A stretch of DNA of 64,000 nt from Hansfordia pulvinata (GCA_006538405.1 BJKQ01000002.1:4030001-4094000), one strand, 5' to 3'. Numbered from the stretch's first letter, positions 53,006-64,000 are shown. Numbers and translations are program-made. Notes: a model not told the origin generated them from the letters alone.

Positions 53006-56000
53006 ATGGCGCGACGCCGGGATGACGCCTCCGAGGACAATGACCAGGACATGGAGGAGGAGGAGCTCGCGACCCTCCAATTCGATGAACCCCTCTCGTG
53101 GCGCGCCGGCAAGCCCATAAATACCGGCGAGCTGCTGCGCCGCCTCGGGAAGCTCTCCAAGGAGCTGGTCGACATGGACCAAGAGTCCATCCAGAAGGAA
53201 AGCCTCGCCGGCGTCGCCAAGGAACTCGCCTCTCCCAATCTTCTCAACCACAAGGAGGGCGGCGTCAAGGCTTTCGCCGCCGCCTGCCTCGTCGACATCC
53301 TCAAGCTGTGCGCCCCGAGGCCCCCTTTACCCCCAAGCAGCTCAAGGACATCTTCTCCCTCTTCGTCAAGGTCGTCATTCCCGCCCTGTGGGACCCCTCC
53401 CACGCCTACAGCACCCAGCACAAGTACGTCCTGACGTCTCTCGCCGAGGTCAAGAGCATCCTCCTCATCAATGACGTCTCCAACGCCGAGGAGCTGCTCC
53501 TTCACCTCTTCTCCAACATCTTCGACGGCATCTCCGGCTCCACCAAGGCCGCCTCCGGCGAGCAGGTTGCCAAGGAGGTCGAGTTCCAGATGACCGACAT
53601 CCTCGTAACTCTCATAGAAGAGAGCGCGACCCTCCCCCCTCCCGTTCTCGATGTCATCATGGCTCAGTTCTTGCGCGCCGCGCCCCCGGGAGGCCACAAG
53701 GACAAGGCCGACCTCAACGGCAACCAGACCACCCTCCTGCCCAAGGAGGAGCCCGAGGCCTACTCCATGGCCAAGACGGTCTGCAACAGCGTCCCCGACA
53801 AAATGGCCCGCTACGTCAGCCAGTACTTCAGCGATGTCATTATGGATGCCTCGGGCAAGGACGGCCACGCCAATGGAAACAAGGACAACGACGACTCTGA
53901 GGACGAGGCGCCCGCTGGGCCGTCCGAGGCCGACTTTCGCGAGCTGCGCAAGGCGCATTTGCTGCTGCGTGAGCTCTGGCGCGCGGCCCCTGCCGTGCTG
54001 CAGAATGTCGTGCCCCAGGTCGATGCGGAGTTATCGGCCGACAACGTGCAGCTGCGCCTCCTAGCCACCGAGACCCTCGGCGATATGATATCTGGCATCG
54101 GCGCCGCTGGCCCTCCGCCGCCGCCCGTTTTGGACCCTGCAGCCTACCCGCCGCAGAGATTGAGCGACCAGCCACCCGCCCACCTGTCATCGAGCATCCT
54201 CCTCACGCCCATTTCCCCCCTGTCTTTCGCGCAGACCCACGCACAACCATTCCAGAACTTTGTCAGCAGGAGGAACGACAAGTCTCCTCTGATTCGTTCT
54301 GCTTGGACAACAGCGGCCGGCTACATTGTATCGACCTCCGCGGGCAACATTGGGATGAGCCGAGAGGACGAGACAACATTCGTCAACGGCCTTCGCGATA
54401 AGCTTAACGACAGCGATGAGAAGGTGCGACTGTCAGCCGTCAAGGCGATTGACGCCTTTGGCTTCCGCGACGTCATCACCAAGCTTGCCCCGAGTGGCGG
54501 CGTCAACAAGGACGGCTCGGTTCTTTCTGCCGTGGCCGACCGCTGCCGTGACAAAAGATCGTCCATTCGAGTTGAGGCCATGTCATTGCTGGCGAAGCTC
54601 TGGGCCGTTGCAAGTGGCGAAATAGCATCGGGCCAGGAGGCAGTGGTGGCCGCTCTGTCTGGAATCCCCACGAGGATATACAACACATTCTACGCCAACG
54701 ACGCCGAGCTCAACGTCTTGCTTGAGCGCGTCGTCTACGAGTATTTGGTTCCTCTACAGTTCCCACCGCAGCAGAAGAACAAAGGCTCCAAGGCATCGAA
54801 CGGGGGCTCGCAGTCCCAAGCATCGACCGACCCCAACTTCGAACCGGACCGAGTACGCGCAGAGCGGATCTTGCTCCTCGTCAAGGAGCTCGACCCCCAA
54901 GCCAAGAAAGCTTTCAATGCTGTCCAGGCCCGGCAGCCCCAGTTCGCGCGCGTCCTTGATAACCTTGTTCGTCAGTGTGATGCATACAACGGCGGCAACC
55001 CTGAAGGCGATCCTGACAAGGTCAAGAGCAATCTGCGCAAAACCATCCAGTATATGGGACAATTCCTGCCAGATCCGGCCAAGGTGGACGCCGACCTCCA
55101 CACATTTGCGACTTGGCACGATCGCCGCAGTTACCAGCTCATCCGCTTCGCCGTCACCCCGGAAAGCGACTTCAAAACTGTGCACCGAGCCGTGAAGGAA
55201 CTGGTCAAGAGGGTCCAAGGCTCTCCGAAGCCTCATATGCTTGACACGCTCCTGCCCATTCTGTACCGATCCTCCTACATCATGTTCAACAAGAGCCACT
55301 TGGCGGCCTTCATGGACTGTTCCAAGAGCGACAAGGACGGTCTAGGGCCAGCCGCTCAGGAAGTGACCAACGAGATCTCGCAGCACAACCCAGGTCTCTT
55401 CAAGACGCATGTTGGACAGCTTTGCAAAGATCTGGTCGACGCCGCGCCCACCGCCAAGTCGCCCAACGACGCGACCGTGGTGGAGACGCTCAAGGCCTGC
55501 TCTTCCTACTCTCGAAAGTACCCGCAGGAGCTACCGGACGACCGCAAGTTCAACCAAGCACTCATTAGCTACGCCTTGTACGGGCAGCCCGCCAAAGCCG
55601 CCAAGTATGCGGTCAACGTCTTGATGGCCAAGAAGGATGACAAGAGCAAGGTATCGGCCACCGATCTCTTGCAAAAGGTCATGAAGGACTGGAAGTACGA
55701 GTCGCCTCACTTCCTGAACCGCGTCATGGCCGTCAGCCAGCTCGAGCTCTTGGCGCAGAAGGTCACTAACGATGACAACGACGAGATTGTCGACATGGCC
55801 ATCAAGAATATCCTGCTCGAGGTTCGAACGCCCGCCAAGGACTCGGACCCCAGCTGGGCGGACGACGCCGACTTGGATGAAGAGTGTCGCCTCAAGTGCT
55901 GGGCCCTCAAGCTCCTCGTGAACCGCCTCCGAGGATGTGAGGACAAGGAAGAGGCCAAGTCTTTCGCGCCACCGGTCTTCAAGCTCTTGAGAAGCCTGCT

Positions 56001-57588
56001 GAAGCACCAGGGTGAGCTGCGCAAAGATGCCAAAGACACGCCACAGCACCACAAAGCTCGCCTTCGACTTCTCGCCGGCCAGCTTTTCCTGAAGCTTTGC
56101 ACCATGAGGCAGTTTGAGGAGATCTTTGCTCACACTGACTTCAACCAGCTCTCGTTCCTTGCCCAGGACGCACACGTCATGGTGAGGCGCTTGTTCGTCG
56201 AAAAGCTGCAGAAGTACCTCGTGCAGGGCAAGCTGCGGCCCAGGTTCTACACGATTATTTTCCTGACGGCTTTCGAGCCGCAGGCCGAGTTTAAGCACCA
56301 CATTGAAACTTGGATCCGGTCGCGCGCTCGCTTCTGCAGAGAAGCCAAGCAGAACATCATGGAAGCTGCCATGGGCAGGCTGGTGTCGTTGCTGGCCCAC
56401 CACCCCGATTACAGTGCGGAGCCGGAAGACCTGATGGACCATGCGAGATACTTGCTCTACTACATTTCCAATGTGGCAACGGAAGACAACTTCGGCCTGA
56501 TCTTCAAGTATGCCGAGCGGGTCAAGCAGACGCAGGATGGCATCGCGCCTGAACAGAGCGAGAGGCTGTACGTGATCAGCGACCTCGCCCAGACGCTGCT
56601 GCGAAAATGGCAGGAACGTAAAGGCTGGGTGTTCCAGGCTTACTCTGGTAAGGTCGGATTGCCAGTGGGACTGTACACTGCGTTGCCCAACCACGACGCG
56701 GCTCAGAAGATTGCCGAAACCCAGTATCTCCCTGAGGGCGTCGACGAGCTTCTCGACGACCTGCTCAGAACAGTTGACAAGAAGAAGGTAAGCTGCAATA
56801 CCCAGTCCGGCTGTATAAGGCCCAGGCTAACCATGTCCCAGAAACGCAAGAGCGTCGATGATCGCGCGGAGGGGCACCCGGCACAGAAGAAGGTCAGGTC
56901 TTCCGAGTCAAGAGTCGGCAGCAAGGCGAGGGTCTCCAAAGCGACCACCAAGAAAGTCAAGAAGTCCGCGAAACCCAGAGCTGCTGCCAAGCCCAAGAAG
57001 AGCTCCCGGTCGGAGCAGGCCGTGAACGACGCCGATCGCCGGCGCAGCGGCCGGTCCACCAAGAACAATACGTACATTGAGCGCGACTCGTCAGAAGATG
57101 AAGCCGACATGCTGGAGGGCGTCGCCGAATGGGACTACTACGACGAAGAGGGCAACAGAGTTAGCAGCGAGGAGGAAGACGAGTCGGAAGAAGGAGAAGA
57201 GGAGAACGAGGACGAGGAAGCTGGTGATTCCGAGCCGCAGCCCGAACCGGAGAAGATGGACCAGGACAAGGCGGCGCCAGACGATCAAGACAGCGAACTG
57301 AGCGAGCCCGAGGAGGTCGAGGAGCCCGGTTCCGACCAGTCTGGCGACGAAGCGGAGGCCGAGGCCGAGGCCCCGGCATCGCCGCCCAAAGCGAGCGGCC
57401 GCCGAGGGCGGTCGGCTGGCACGTCCAAGACGACCGAGATGCCTTCGAGGCCCGCGGCCAAAGGCAAGGCATCCGCGGCAAGCAAGACCAGGGCCAAGGC
57501 CCCGGCGGCGGCGGCACGGACCAGCGCGCGCAGCACGAGGACGAGAAGAGCTGCGAAGGATGACACGGAGGACGAGGACTCTTCTTGA
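53006..57588 (+). CDS. PDS5: Sister-chromatid cohesion protein PDS5 (BimD/Spo76 orthologue), one apparent frame break
   Basis: Start at MARRRDDASEDND (53006). The PDS5 N-terminal block follows (LQFDEPLSWRAGKPI, LLRRLGKLSKEL, NHKEGGVKAFAAACLVDILKLCAP); the frame then breaks by -1 at CCCC 53313-53316 and continues as EAPFTPKQLKDIFSLFVKVV. HEAT repeats run to about residue 1250 (for example VRLSAVKAIDAFGFRD, DRCRDKRSSIRVEAMSLL, HVMVRRLFVEKLQKYL). A 54-nt in-frame intron (GTAAGC donor 56788, CTAAC branch, CAG acceptor 56841) separates the HEAT body from a basic/acidic tail with Lys-rich and RRGRS motifs and acidic Glu runs. Restored length is about 1509 aa, normal for the family. PDS5 binds cohesin and controls cohesion, release and acetylation; Aspergillus BimD and Sordaria Spo76 are orthologues with roles in mitosis and meiosis. 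Confidence 0.94.
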
Positions 57589-58593
57589 AAATGGAAAGAA
57601 TGCGCTTGAATCTCGAACCGAGTTTCGTTGTTGTTGATGTCGTTTCTCAGCTGGGACAATGCAGGGTAGGAATCTTGTGGGGATAATGGGCCGGCGTCGG
57701 GGAGTGTTTACAGTCTTGAGACCCCCGGGGGGGGGACTTGATAACGCAGGTGCCTATATACATCCATATCCGAACGGACCAACGAGGCGGGGTCGGCGGC
57801 CCCTATGCTATAGGGGGCGAGTCGAGATGGGGCTGGGGCGACGGGAAGAGAGCAAGACGGGGCTTTTGTATTCTGTATCGACTGAGAGGCGTCGTGGTGG
57901 ATCCACCAAAACCGAGGCTTCTTTGAGTTTGGCGAGCAGCCGGCAGCGGCGCCCGCACTTTTCAATTTCCAGTGCGGCTTGACATCCTTCATCTGCGGAA
58001 TGTAGCTGAGACGTTGCGTGTGACGCTCAACTTGGGGTTTCGATGCGTTCGTCACCGGTGGGGCGTGGTTCTCGCTCGTGACTCTCTCCAGAAGACAGCT
58101 ATCCTGCCCGAAAACGTGCGGTGACAATGTGTAGATGGGTTGCGTACACTTACTGTCTATCTACTTCAAGATCCGGCCCTATCGTGAATGGTCGTGATCT
58201 GAATCAACCTATGTATAAACTCCGGTGAGCGGCGCGGGGTGTGGTGGCTCTCTCTCTGTTGCCGACCCCGGCCAAGCCATGCATGATTTGTGTTTGCTTG
58301 CGCGTGTGTGTTCCTCTCCCGCATTCCGCAGGGGTTACCGCAGTAAAGTGTCTACGCTTTACTTGGGTATTGTGTCTGCCGGTCGTTGCGTTTCCTCTTC
58401 TGGTTTCTTTCTCTCTTCTCGGCAGGTCACTTTCTTGTTTCGAAGGATAATTTGCAACAAGGAACCCACCCGAGAGTGACTCTTTGTCAACCTCCCCTCC
58501 CGTGTCCACCAGAGTTGCCCCTTTTTCTTCTTCTTCTTTCTTTCCCCCCTTTTTTCACTCCTCTTCCCTGTAAATAGTTTTCGTCGTTTCCGC
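57589..58593. other. Convergent 3' flanks of PDS5 and the secreted protein gene
   Basis: About 1 kb with no supported gene. Contains a G9 run at 57728-57737 and pyrimidine-rich DNA at 58380-58570 (purine-rich on the sense strand of the minus gene). Likely both 3' UTRs. Confidence 0.55.
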
Positions 58594-59057
58594 TCAGTGG
58601 AAGACGCGGTCGAAGAGGGACTCGTCGCGCTGGCCGCCGCCGGACCCCTTAGAACAATAGTATTTTTGGAGAGAGGCGTCCTCGGCCACGCAAGGGCCGC
58701 AGCGTTTCGGGCAGTTGCCGCCCCCGGGGGAGCAAGGTATCGACATGCAGGCTGTTTGATGGATGAGGCGCCTGAGCAGGTTGGAGGGCGCGGCGTCGAC
58801 CGAGGTGGTGTCGGCGGCGCCGCTGCGGGCGGCGATGCCTTGGTCTCTCTGTTTGGGGGTTTGTCGTTAGAAAAAAAAAAGGCGAACCAGATCCCCCCCC
58901 CCCCCCCCCTTCTTGTTTGTATTTGGGGGGGTTTGTTGCCGGAGAGGGCGCTGAGACAAGGGGGGCAACTCACCTGGGAGGAGCTAGGAAGCGCCAGTAC
59001 ACCGGAGACGGAGATGGTCAGAGCCAAGGCAGTCGCGAAGATGGAAGTCAGCTGCAT
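58594..59057 (-). CDS. Small secreted six-cysteine protein (candidate effector-like)
   Basis: Two exons, 59057-58974 and 58848-58594; 112 aa. Residues 1-22 (MQLTSIFATALALTISVSGVLA) form a clear signal peptide. The mature part has a possible Kex2 site at LLRR (52-55), followed by six cysteines at 62, 67, 74, 78, 81 and 93 (spacing C-4-C-6-C-3-C-2-C-11-C) within a Gly/Pro-rich core (PCSPGGGNCPKRCGPCV). No other domain. The intron (125 bp) carries a C17 and an A10 run on the plus strand; failing to splice it gives a longer frame that loses the cysteines, so the splice is essential to the call. Small cysteine-rich secreted proteins in fungi are often effectors, antimicrobials or wall components; which applies here is unknown. 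Confidence 0.75.
58893..58909. repeat. Poly-C tract, 17 bases, in an intron
   Basis: Inside the intron of the six-cysteine protein gene; G run on the sense strand. Confidence 0.85.
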
Positions 59058-60608
59058 CTTGATCTTTCGGAGCCTGCGGTACAGGGGGCGTGGAAGGGCT
59101 GGGGAGAGAGAGTGGGGCGGGAGTGGGAAGATGGAGAGAGGATGCCGGGGGGTAGTCGAGGGATGATGTGTTTTGAGAATGTCGAGAGGAGCCCTGTTGG
59201 AAGAGGCTTTATACAACAGGCCAGCCCCGGACGTGAAAGCTCCTTGTCGGGGCAAGCAGGACTGTGGCGGCCCTGAAGAACACGGGCCGCAAATATTCGG
59301 GGGCGGTGGACGGGAGGTGGACAGGCCCGTGATGGCGCGAGACGCCTCTTAGGTAAGGTAGCACCTCTCACCTCAGCACATGCTCTCACCTCGGCACATG
59401 CTGCCTGCCTATCCTGGAGAGTGGCCGGGATCCTCGCACCTACCAGTTGGCAGTGAGATGGTGTTTGCTGCCTGCTCCAGCCACTGTGGCAGTGGGCTGC
59501 AGAGTGGGCGGGTGGTGGCGTGGGATCAGCAGTGGCGGGAACTGGTCGTGGGACACGGCCTGCAAAGGTACGCTGTAGCTATTGACCACCTCGCGGAATA
59601 TACCCGTGGCGAGAAAGCGGCTGTGGGGGAAGAGGCGGGAACCCAGGACTCGCCGGCAAACTCCAGGGGAGCACGCCTTTCCGCTGTCATTGGTTTTTTG
59701 CCCCGCCCTGAGTGGGCTGGGCTGAGAGGTGCGCAAGGTAGTGAGGATCCAGGCAGGCATACAACTCCATCCGATGGTGGATGTTGCCACGACATGCTCT
59801 CCAGTGGGTGCCAACCAGCCTCACTCCTGCGCCGGAGCAGCCGGCCTTTTACCACTAACGTCAAGTCGCCTGTTGCAGACTACATACTCGCAGGGCTGCG
59901 CCGGCGGCGCTTGTTTGAGACGGCGTCACCACCCCTCGGCCCCGCCTACTTGACCTACGAGCACTCGTACTTTTACCTAATGAATAAATAATAAACAATG
60001 GCGAGGATCCTAGGAGATGGGGAGCCCCGAATCAGATTCTCCGCTCCGGGTATCAGACTCTCCGCTCCGGGTAGTGCCCGAACGCGACATCATCGTGAAA
60101 CCTCCAAGGCACGACCCCAGACCACGCCCGGCGGTTCTCGCCCTATTCTCGGCACAACCGCGGGAACTCGGCATCGGCTTAATGACGTCGGGCAGAGAGT
60201 CGAGCACAAACAGAGAACAATCCGCACCCGAATCCCTGCTCCGAAGCACCGTGTCGAAGATTCGCTGGCCCGGAACACTCCGCCCTCGCCCTCAAGAGCC
60301 AGCCTTCACACAGTCGTTATCGTGGCTGCATCCGCGCATGATGGGGTAGGTTGGCCCTGCTGGACGGTCTAGACGACTCCAGCACAGCTCCCCAAAAGAG
60401 CCCAGAAGACCTAGGGAACGGCCATGGCTATCCGCCTGCGGAGCACGATGCACACCTGTTCAAAGATCCGACTCTCGGGGCAGTGTTCGGTTCCTCGCGT
60501 GACACCGCCCCCTGAGTGGATAGGAATCCCGGGGGCGACGGGCAATACCGCGCCGGGCACTTCTTCTTTGCTGCTTGTCCCTCGTCGCGGAACCGGATCC
60601 CTTTCGTC
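59058..60608. other. Intergenic: promoter of the secreted protein gene and HTD2 3' flank
   Basis: No supported gene. Contains a short tandem (CTCACCTCAGCACATG-type, about 59368-59402) and a 21-bp tandem duplication at 60031-60072. Open frames at 59380-59991 and 59998-60372 lack recognisable features. Confidence 0.5.
60031..60072. repeat. 21-bp tandem duplication
   Basis: Two adjacent copies (60031-60051 and 60052-60072) of the unit ATCAGAYTCTCCGCTCCGGG+T, differing at one position. Confidence 0.85.
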
Positions 60609-61906
60609 TCAATCAGACATCGTCTGCGTCGTGGCCGTCCCCTTCGCGCAGACCCGTCCGTGACTATTTTCAATCCAAGTCGTAATGCTTTGTTCCCTCA
60701 TACCTGTTGCCCCCTTCATGGGTCTCGGCTTGCTGATGCAGACTCGCAACTTCTCACCGACAAACAGGGGGGCGACGTTCCGATACGCAAAGTCACGGAC
60801 GCACTCGTGGCCAGGCTGCACAGCACTTTGCACCAGATGAAGCATCAAGTTGAGAGCCAGGGGCCCATGCACAAGCAGGTCCCGGTGCGCTTCCTGCGCC
60901 TGCGCATACGCGGGGTCCAGATGGATCATGTGGGCGTTGTAGGACAGGGCGCTGAACTGGAAGAGCATCGTCCGAGTCGGAACAAGCTCAAAGGAACGGA
61001 AGGCCTCCCTTTGCCTGGCTGCGAGCCTGTGTCAGTCCTTGCAAAGTCTGCATGAGACTGTCGCGTATTTCCGACTCTTGAGTTCGATCGGCGAGGAGCG
61101 TAGATGGGCATACCTGGAGGGTCCCTGTTCCCGTCCGGAGCGGCGTCGGTGGCCTTGGCAATCTGATCCGCGTCGGGCTGCTGAAGAAATGCCAGAGTCC
61201 TGGTTTCTCGGATTCCCGTTCCGCTGATGTCTAGAGGGGCCCGCGTGAAAGCAGCATCGGGTTGCGACTCGATCTGGGGGCCGATGCTGGCTTGGTAGCT
61301 AGCCTCGGTCATGTACAGTCTTTGGACGTCCACGAGCAGAACTCCTCCTTTTTTGCCCACGGCCTGCTGAAAGCGGACGTCCTGGATCGTCTCGATGCAA
61401 ACTGCCGGGGTGCAGTCTAAGCGCATTTCATCTGGGCCCCGGGGAAAGTCTATATTCCCGCCGGCCCACAGGCGGTGCACAAAGGGATGTCCGGGGCAGG
61501 AGAAGGGATCTGTGCCGTCCTTCATCAAGGCGGAAATGGGTTTCTGGAGCGGGAAGTAGACCAGATGGTGTCCCAGGGGCAGATTTCTGCATGACAAGTC
61601 CGGCCTGGACGAGGCGGGGCGGCCGCGGGAGTGAGCATGCCAGGGCTGGCAAGTGCTCGGGATGAAGTCGGACAGGAGGACGTCCAGGAGGTTGGAGTTG
61701 GTCGGCGACATGACATCCCAGGCGAGCAGAGGCGGCGAGCGGAGCATCTCGGCCTTGCGGGCGTGGAAGCGGGCCGGGTCGGAGAGGCCGTCGAGGGCGG
61801 CATTGTGAGCGCCGCGAGAGGCCGGCCGGAGTCGACGTGTCAGCCTGCACGCGCTGCCGGGTCTGCTCAGGCGTGGAGACAGCAGCTGTGGCGAGCACCG
61901 GAACAT
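60609..61906 (-). CDS. HTD2: Mitochondrial 3-hydroxyacyl-thioester dehydratase (type II FAS)
   Basis: Two exons, 61906-61114 and 61018-60609; 400 aa. The ATG at 61906 gives a basic, Ser/Arg-rich presequence (MFRCSPQLLSPRLSRPGSACR) fitting mitochondrial import. The N-terminal hot-dog half shows LPLGHHLVYFP, PFVHRLWAGGNI and the KKGGVLLVDVQRLY strand. The C-terminal half has LFQFSALSYNAHMIHLDPAYA and HRDLLVHGPLALNLML, the hydratase-2 region with the conserved Asn/His/Asp and the HGPL turn. These are the features of fungal HTD2, which dehydrates 3-hydroxyacyl-ACP in mitochondrial fatty-acid and lipoate synthesis. The splice uses the acceptor GCTCGCAG; the nearer CACAG acceptor would put exon 2 out of frame. 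Divergent from the DNA ligase gene with about 1.15 kb between starts. Confidence 0.9.
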
Positions 61907-63059
61907 GGTGTCCGTTCTCTGCAACGGCTGAGTGACTCCCGAACGGTCAACGGGCAGTGGAAACTGAAGGTGAGCAGCCGGATTTCAGCAAGTCCGATCG
62001 ACGAGGCTCGAGGTGGGTTGCCTGTAGCCACCCGAGAGCCTTCCAAACTTGGTACCTACGGTATCTAACCTTAGGTAGACTCCAGTGGAAGGCAAGCAGT
62101 ACCTTGCCGATAGTGGAAGGCAAGCAGTACCTTGCCGGTACCGTGTCGAAGCACTGGCTGCGTGGTGGTGGTGTTGGCGACTGTTGGCGGTTCCACGCCC
62201 GTCCGTATCGGGTCCGCACTCAGACGAGGGACCGTACAGTGCATCCAGCTGATGGCAGTGTAGCTCAATCACAGTGCGTTCTTTCGCGACACTGTATCTA
62301 AAAGCGGAGCAAGCCGTGCAGATTCGGGCGCGTCAGTGAAAGGGATGCAATCTACGCGGGTCGCGTCTCGTCACGTCACGTCACGTCCGAGAACCAAGCC
62401 CCGGGCCATCGCGCTGGAAGCCGCGCTAAGGTACTGTAGGTACCTACATGTGGGAGGCAGGTAGGTACGGTACCTAGCAGGTAAGTGCGGCTGCATGTGG
62501 GTGGCAACCGCTAGGCTTCCACGCGGGTGGGCTTGCCATGAAGCAGTCATCATCACCACCGACCTCACTCACTCTCCCTACTCGTATCCGGTCACACGTG
62601 ACACCAAAGGCTTGCAGGCAGACGTGCCCTGGTAGATCCGCATTGAACGACACCTACCTTACATACCTACCTATGTAGTCTCACTACATTCTCCTCCACT
62701 GCCTGCCTGAAAACACGCATCTCGTTGCCTGCTGCTCGTCGCTTTCCCTTCATCATATCCCACGCATAAGTACCTAGGTAGGTACCTGCGCATTCGCAGT
62801 CGCAGTCGCTCCCCGCTCGCCGCTTCCTGGCTTGCCTGTTCTTCGACCCGACTCCTGCGCCTTCCTCTCCGTACCGCACCGCAATACCGCGCTCTCGACT
62901 CGTCTCTAATCTGTCCCTTCGACAGCTCAGGTGCCCGACTGGACCTATCTCGTCCCCGCCCACCTTACCTCCCACTGTTCCACCGCATCCCCGCTCATTG
63001 TGGCTTCTCTTGCGTCCGCTCTGCGCATCGCGACCCTCGTGTCGCGCAGATACTCCAGG
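61907..63059. other. Divergent promoter interval between HTD2 and DNA ligase I
   Basis: No supported gene. Contains the 28-bp tandem duplication at 62084-62139, dense GGTAGGTACC words at 62430-62480 and 62650-62675, and a C-rich leader before the ligase start. Confidence 0.55.
62084..62139. repeat. 28-bp tandem duplication with internal inverted repeat
   Basis: Two adjacent copies (62084-62111, 62112-62139) differing at one base. Each contains GGCAAGCAGTACCTTGCC, whose arms GGCAAG/CTTGCC can pair as a short hairpin. Confidence 0.9.
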
Positions 63060-64000
63060 ATGCCTCCCAAGCAAGCAACTTTGGGGTATGTTAAGCCCTC
63101 CCAGACCACCCTCGGGTAGGTCTCCCTCCTCCCTTCCCGCGCTCTAACTGACCCCTCCTGCTTCCTAGCAAATTCTTTGGCCAGCCCAACGGCTCCAAGC
63201 CCGTCCCTCAGCAGCAGTCCAAGCTCTCCTTTGCCACCAAGGCCGCCGCGAAACCTAAACAAGACCCTCAAGATGCCCCTGCCGACCTCAAGACGGAGCC
63301 GGACGCTCCCGAAAGCCAGCCCCCGTCGCCAGGTGAGTCGCCTCCTGTCTTCTCGCTTCACAATGGTCCCTCAACGCGTGCGAACACCGGCTGACTGCCC
63401 TCACACACAGGCAGCAGGAAACGCCCCCACTCGACTCCGTCTCCCAAAACCACCCCCAAACCTACAGCCACCCAGATCAAGCTCGAAGAGACCGATCCTG
63501 ATCACGAGGCTGATGCCCCCATTGCCAAGAGACCTCGAAGGGGCCGCCCTAGAATCGAAGAGGACGACGAGGATGACGGCATGGACGGCGCAGACGACCC
63601 CCCCAAGCCCGTTCGCAAGTCCAAGGTAGCCAACGATGGTGCCAAGGACGCTGACAAGACTCCTGCCGCGAAGCCCAAGTCCAGCTCACCGAAGAACAAG
63701 AAGAAGGGCTCCGCCAAGCTGCAGCCCGAAGAAGCTGACGATGGCTCTGATGGCAAGCACGAGGACGCGGCGGCCTCATCTACGTCTGAAGGCGAGGAGG
63801 AAGATGCCGCAGACGAGTTGGAGGAGAAGCCCGAGGTCAAAGCCAAAGCGAGAGCCAAGATCCAGTCTACACTCAAGAACACCGCCAAAGACCCTTACCC
63901 TGACTGGAAAGCCGGTGCTCCCGTACCCTACGCCGCGCTTTGCACCACCTTCTCGCTCATCGAGCTGACTACGAAGAGACTGGAGATTACCGAACACTGC
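63060..64000 (+). CDS. CDC9: DNA ligase I, N-terminal part (cut by window edge)
   Basis: Three exons are visible: 63060-63115, 63169-63332 and 63411 to the window end; introns have GTAGGT...CCTAG and GTGAGT...ACACAG borders. The start MPPKQATLGYVKPSQ leads straight into a PCNA-binding PIP box, QTTLGKFF (15-22), split by intron 1. A long disordered, Lys/Asp/Glu-rich region with a basic nuclear-localisation-like block (KRPRRGRPR) follows. The folded part begins at DPYPDWKAGAPVPYAALCTTFSLIE, the start of the conserved DNA-binding domain of eukaryotic replicative ligases. The catalytic KxDG lysine lies beyond the window. It seals Okazaki fragments and repair nicks in the nucleus; a mitochondrial form from another start is known in yeast but cannot be judged here. 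Confidence 0.92.

Overview
The window is nuclear DNA from a filamentous ascomycete, most likely a Sordariomycete. The genes carry short introns (about 50-150 bp) with GTRNGT donors and CTRAC-like branch points. Coding DNA is GC-rich with C/G at third positions. Intergenic DNA is littered with short words such as GGTACCTACC, ACTCGTA and TACGGAGTA, which is typical of that class. I cannot name the species. I saw no transposon, CRISPR array, viral gene, rRNA or convincing tRNA.

Layout, left to right: N-terminus of a probable PKA catalytic subunit (-, cut by the window edge); a long gene-free stretch; an L-type cargo lectin (-) divergent from an LMBR1-family membrane protein (+); a Cys/His zinc-finger-like gene interrupted by a stop and a frameshift (+); a SYGSS-repeat hydrophilic protein (-); 1-acylglycerol-3-phosphate acyltransferase (-); about 4.7 kb without a recognisable gene; 5-aminolevulinate synthase (+); then a minus-strand series: isochorismatase-like hydrolase, GNAT acetyltransferase, bifunctional thiamine enzyme THI6, a conserved fungal protein with a degenerate retropepsin-like segment, and an IAH1-like GDSL esterase; then UTP10 (+), a Ser/Thr-rich surface protein (-), cohesin factor PDS5 (+), a small secreted six-cysteine protein (-), mitochondrial dehydratase HTD2 (-), and the start of DNA ligase I CDC9 (+, cut by the window edge).

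Most genes are core housekeeping functions: heme, thiamine, phospholipid and mitochondrial fatty-acid synthesis, ribosome biogenesis, cohesion and replication. Nothing suggests an operon or a secondary-metabolite cluster. The lineage-specific parts are the zinc-finger-like gene, the SYGSS-repeat gene, the Ser/Thr-rich surface gene and the six-cysteine secreted protein.

The strongest unexpected signal is a run of single-base frame breaks inside otherwise well conserved genes (LMBR1, ALAS three times, isochorismatase, UTP10 twice, PDS5, and probably the zinc-finger gene). Nearly all are a missing base in a short G or C run. The simplest reading is homopolymer undercalling in the assembly rather than biology, so any automatic annotation of this window will contain broken models. 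All functions are assigned from sequence recognition alone; no database search was run.
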